From Choricystis sp. odSpoLacu1 (Eukaryota > Chlorophyta > Trebouxiophyceae): a stretch of DNA of 64,000 nt. The translations under genes and the position numbers were made by a program. Location: positions 186,001 to 250,000 of the forward strand of contig OY253662.1 in assembly GCA_958009055.1 (NCBI GenBank). The letters are read 5' to 3'. Below, one piece after another: positions 63,338-64,000 of the stretch (positions within the stretch are counted from its first letter, which is position 1; each line of letters starts with the position of its first letter). The notes under the pieces were generated by a model, which was given only the letters and a program-made list of their open reading frames with translations, had not been told where the DNA came from and searched no databases.

Positions 63338-63911
63338 ATGGACCCGCCCGAGTCCCCCGGGGCCGGATCGACCCAGCCCACGGCCCTGACGCCCGCCGAC
63401 GTGGACGAAGCCTACTACAAAGTCTTCGTCACAAGCGAAGCCCCCCGCGCCGCCAGCGCCGCGTTTGCGGCGTTGCATCCTGTGACATGAAGGAGGCAGT
63501 CAACAAAGTCGTGAAAGCCAAACTCCTCTAGCTCAACACGCTGCACTTCAACTGGGACGCCCTGCTGACGGGCGGAGAGGAGGGGGGGCACCCACGCCCC
63601 ACGATCGCGGGGTGCGTGGCTGGGCGCGGACGCGCCACCCCCGAGCCGCCGGCGCCTGTGGTCACCCCGGCCAACATGGACTCACCCCGGCCAACATGGA
63701 CTCTTTGACGGCGGCTTTGAGGCGGCTGGTCGCGCTGGCCCCAGGGTCGCTCGTCGAGATGGAGCTGTCTCCTGGAGTGACGGTCTCCACCTCGACCGAA
63801 GCAGCCGGGTACCTGTCCGCTCTCGAGGGCGCTGGCGTCGTCCTCCCCCCCCGCCTGGACAACCCCGAGCCCATCGTCAAGGCCGTGCTGGACGCGGGTG
63901 CGGTGGAGTAG
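63338..63911 (+). pseudogene. Broken ORF of unknown family
   Basis: A start at 63338 gives about 50 residues (TPADVDEAYYKVFVTSEAP) before a TGA at 63488-63490. Protein-like sequence then continues in another frame (MKEAVNKVVKAKLL), meets a TAG at 63529-63531, continues in the same frame (LNTLHFNWDALLTGGEE), and is broken again by a perfect 20-bp tandem duplication at 63662-63701. With a single copy it would continue MDSLTAALRRLVALAPGSLV to a TAG at 63909-63911. I do not recognise the family. Three separate lesions of different kinds favour a decayed gene over the homopolymer errors seen elsewhere; unusual splicing was considered but no clean GT-AG pair fits. Confidence 0.45.
63662..63701. repeat. 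Perfect 20-bp tandem duplication
   Basis: The 20-mer TCACCCCGGCCAACATGGAC occurs twice head-to-tail, at 63662-63681 and 63682-63701. It shifts the reading frame of the surrounding ORF by two bases. Confidence 0.95.
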
Positions 63912-64000
63912 AAGTGTGTCCGTGTTCTTTTTTGCTGTTCCTCTGCACTCTCCCTCCCTCCCTCCCCCGCCCCCCCGAAACCACGCACACCATTCCTGCA

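Overview
This is a GC-rich (roughly 70% by eye), very compact stretch of a eukaryotic nuclear genome. I read about 30 protein-coding genes on both strands, usually 100-500 bases apart. Most genes have one to four short introns. These start GTGAG or GTGTG and end in a C/CA-rich tract plus CAG, and they restore reading frame exactly when removed. The gene set points to a green alga (Viridiplantae, perhaps a prasinophyte-type lineage): a SnRK2 kinase, a GH36/Sip1 raffinose-synthase-family protein, a sterol C-24 methyltransferase next to a DWF1/DIM sterol reductase, a PPR protein, a PRT1-type N-degron E3, a plant-type NEET protein and a TSET/TPLATE-complex TWD40-2 subunit. TAA, TAG and TGA are all used as stops, so the code looks standard. 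I saw no rRNA, tRNA, CRISPR array, transposon or organellar gene.

Layout. 0-7.6 kb: PRT1-like E3, NAA60 acetyltransferase, RNA polymerase I subunit RPA2. 7.8-17.5 kb: villin-headpiece protein, a Myb/GON4L-like nuclear protein, a receptor-like TKL kinase, an XendoU endoribonuclease and a YchJ/SEC-C protein. 17.8-24.0 kb: a raffinose-synthase-family gene whose 2.9-kb intron contains a complete antisense MAD1-like spindle-checkpoint gene. 24.2-33.2 kb: CRAL-TRIO protein, an unrecognised secreted glycoprotein, a molybdopterin-binding (MoCF) protein, SMT1 and DWF1 side by side. 33.7-39.9 kb: DSK2/ubiquilin, SnRK2, NEET, Msp1/ATAD1. 40.1-44.4 kb: the most unusual gene, a UIM plus Ufd2 (E4) core plus BIRC6/UBE2O-class E2 fusion with no U-box. 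44.5-54.3 kb: Nopp140/SRP40-type nucleolar protein, proton-translocating NAD(P) transhydrogenase, a four-zinc-finger (RanBP2-type) organelle-like protein, an unrecognised Ala/Ser-rich protein and a Rab8-class GTPase. 54.6-64.0 kb: PPR protein, PEMT-like phospholipid methyltransferase, RRM protein with a Tyr/Pro-rich tail, TWD40-2, and a broken ORF with a 20-bp tandem duplication.

Several otherwise conserved genes are interrupted by frame breaks. Where these could be located they lie in C/G runs of about eight or more or in CG-dinucleotide runs, and they nearly always equal one extra base or one extra CG unit. This looks like a systematic consensus error and not gene decay. The coordinates below span each whole gene, introns and breaks included. 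Functional themes are ubiquitin/proteasome handling (PRT1, DSK2, Ufd2-E2), sterol and phospholipid metabolism (SMT1, DWF1, PEMT, CRAL-TRIO), organelle RNA and redox functions (PPR, zinc-finger protein, NEET, transhydrogenase), and cell division/traffic (MAD1, Rab8, TWD40-2).
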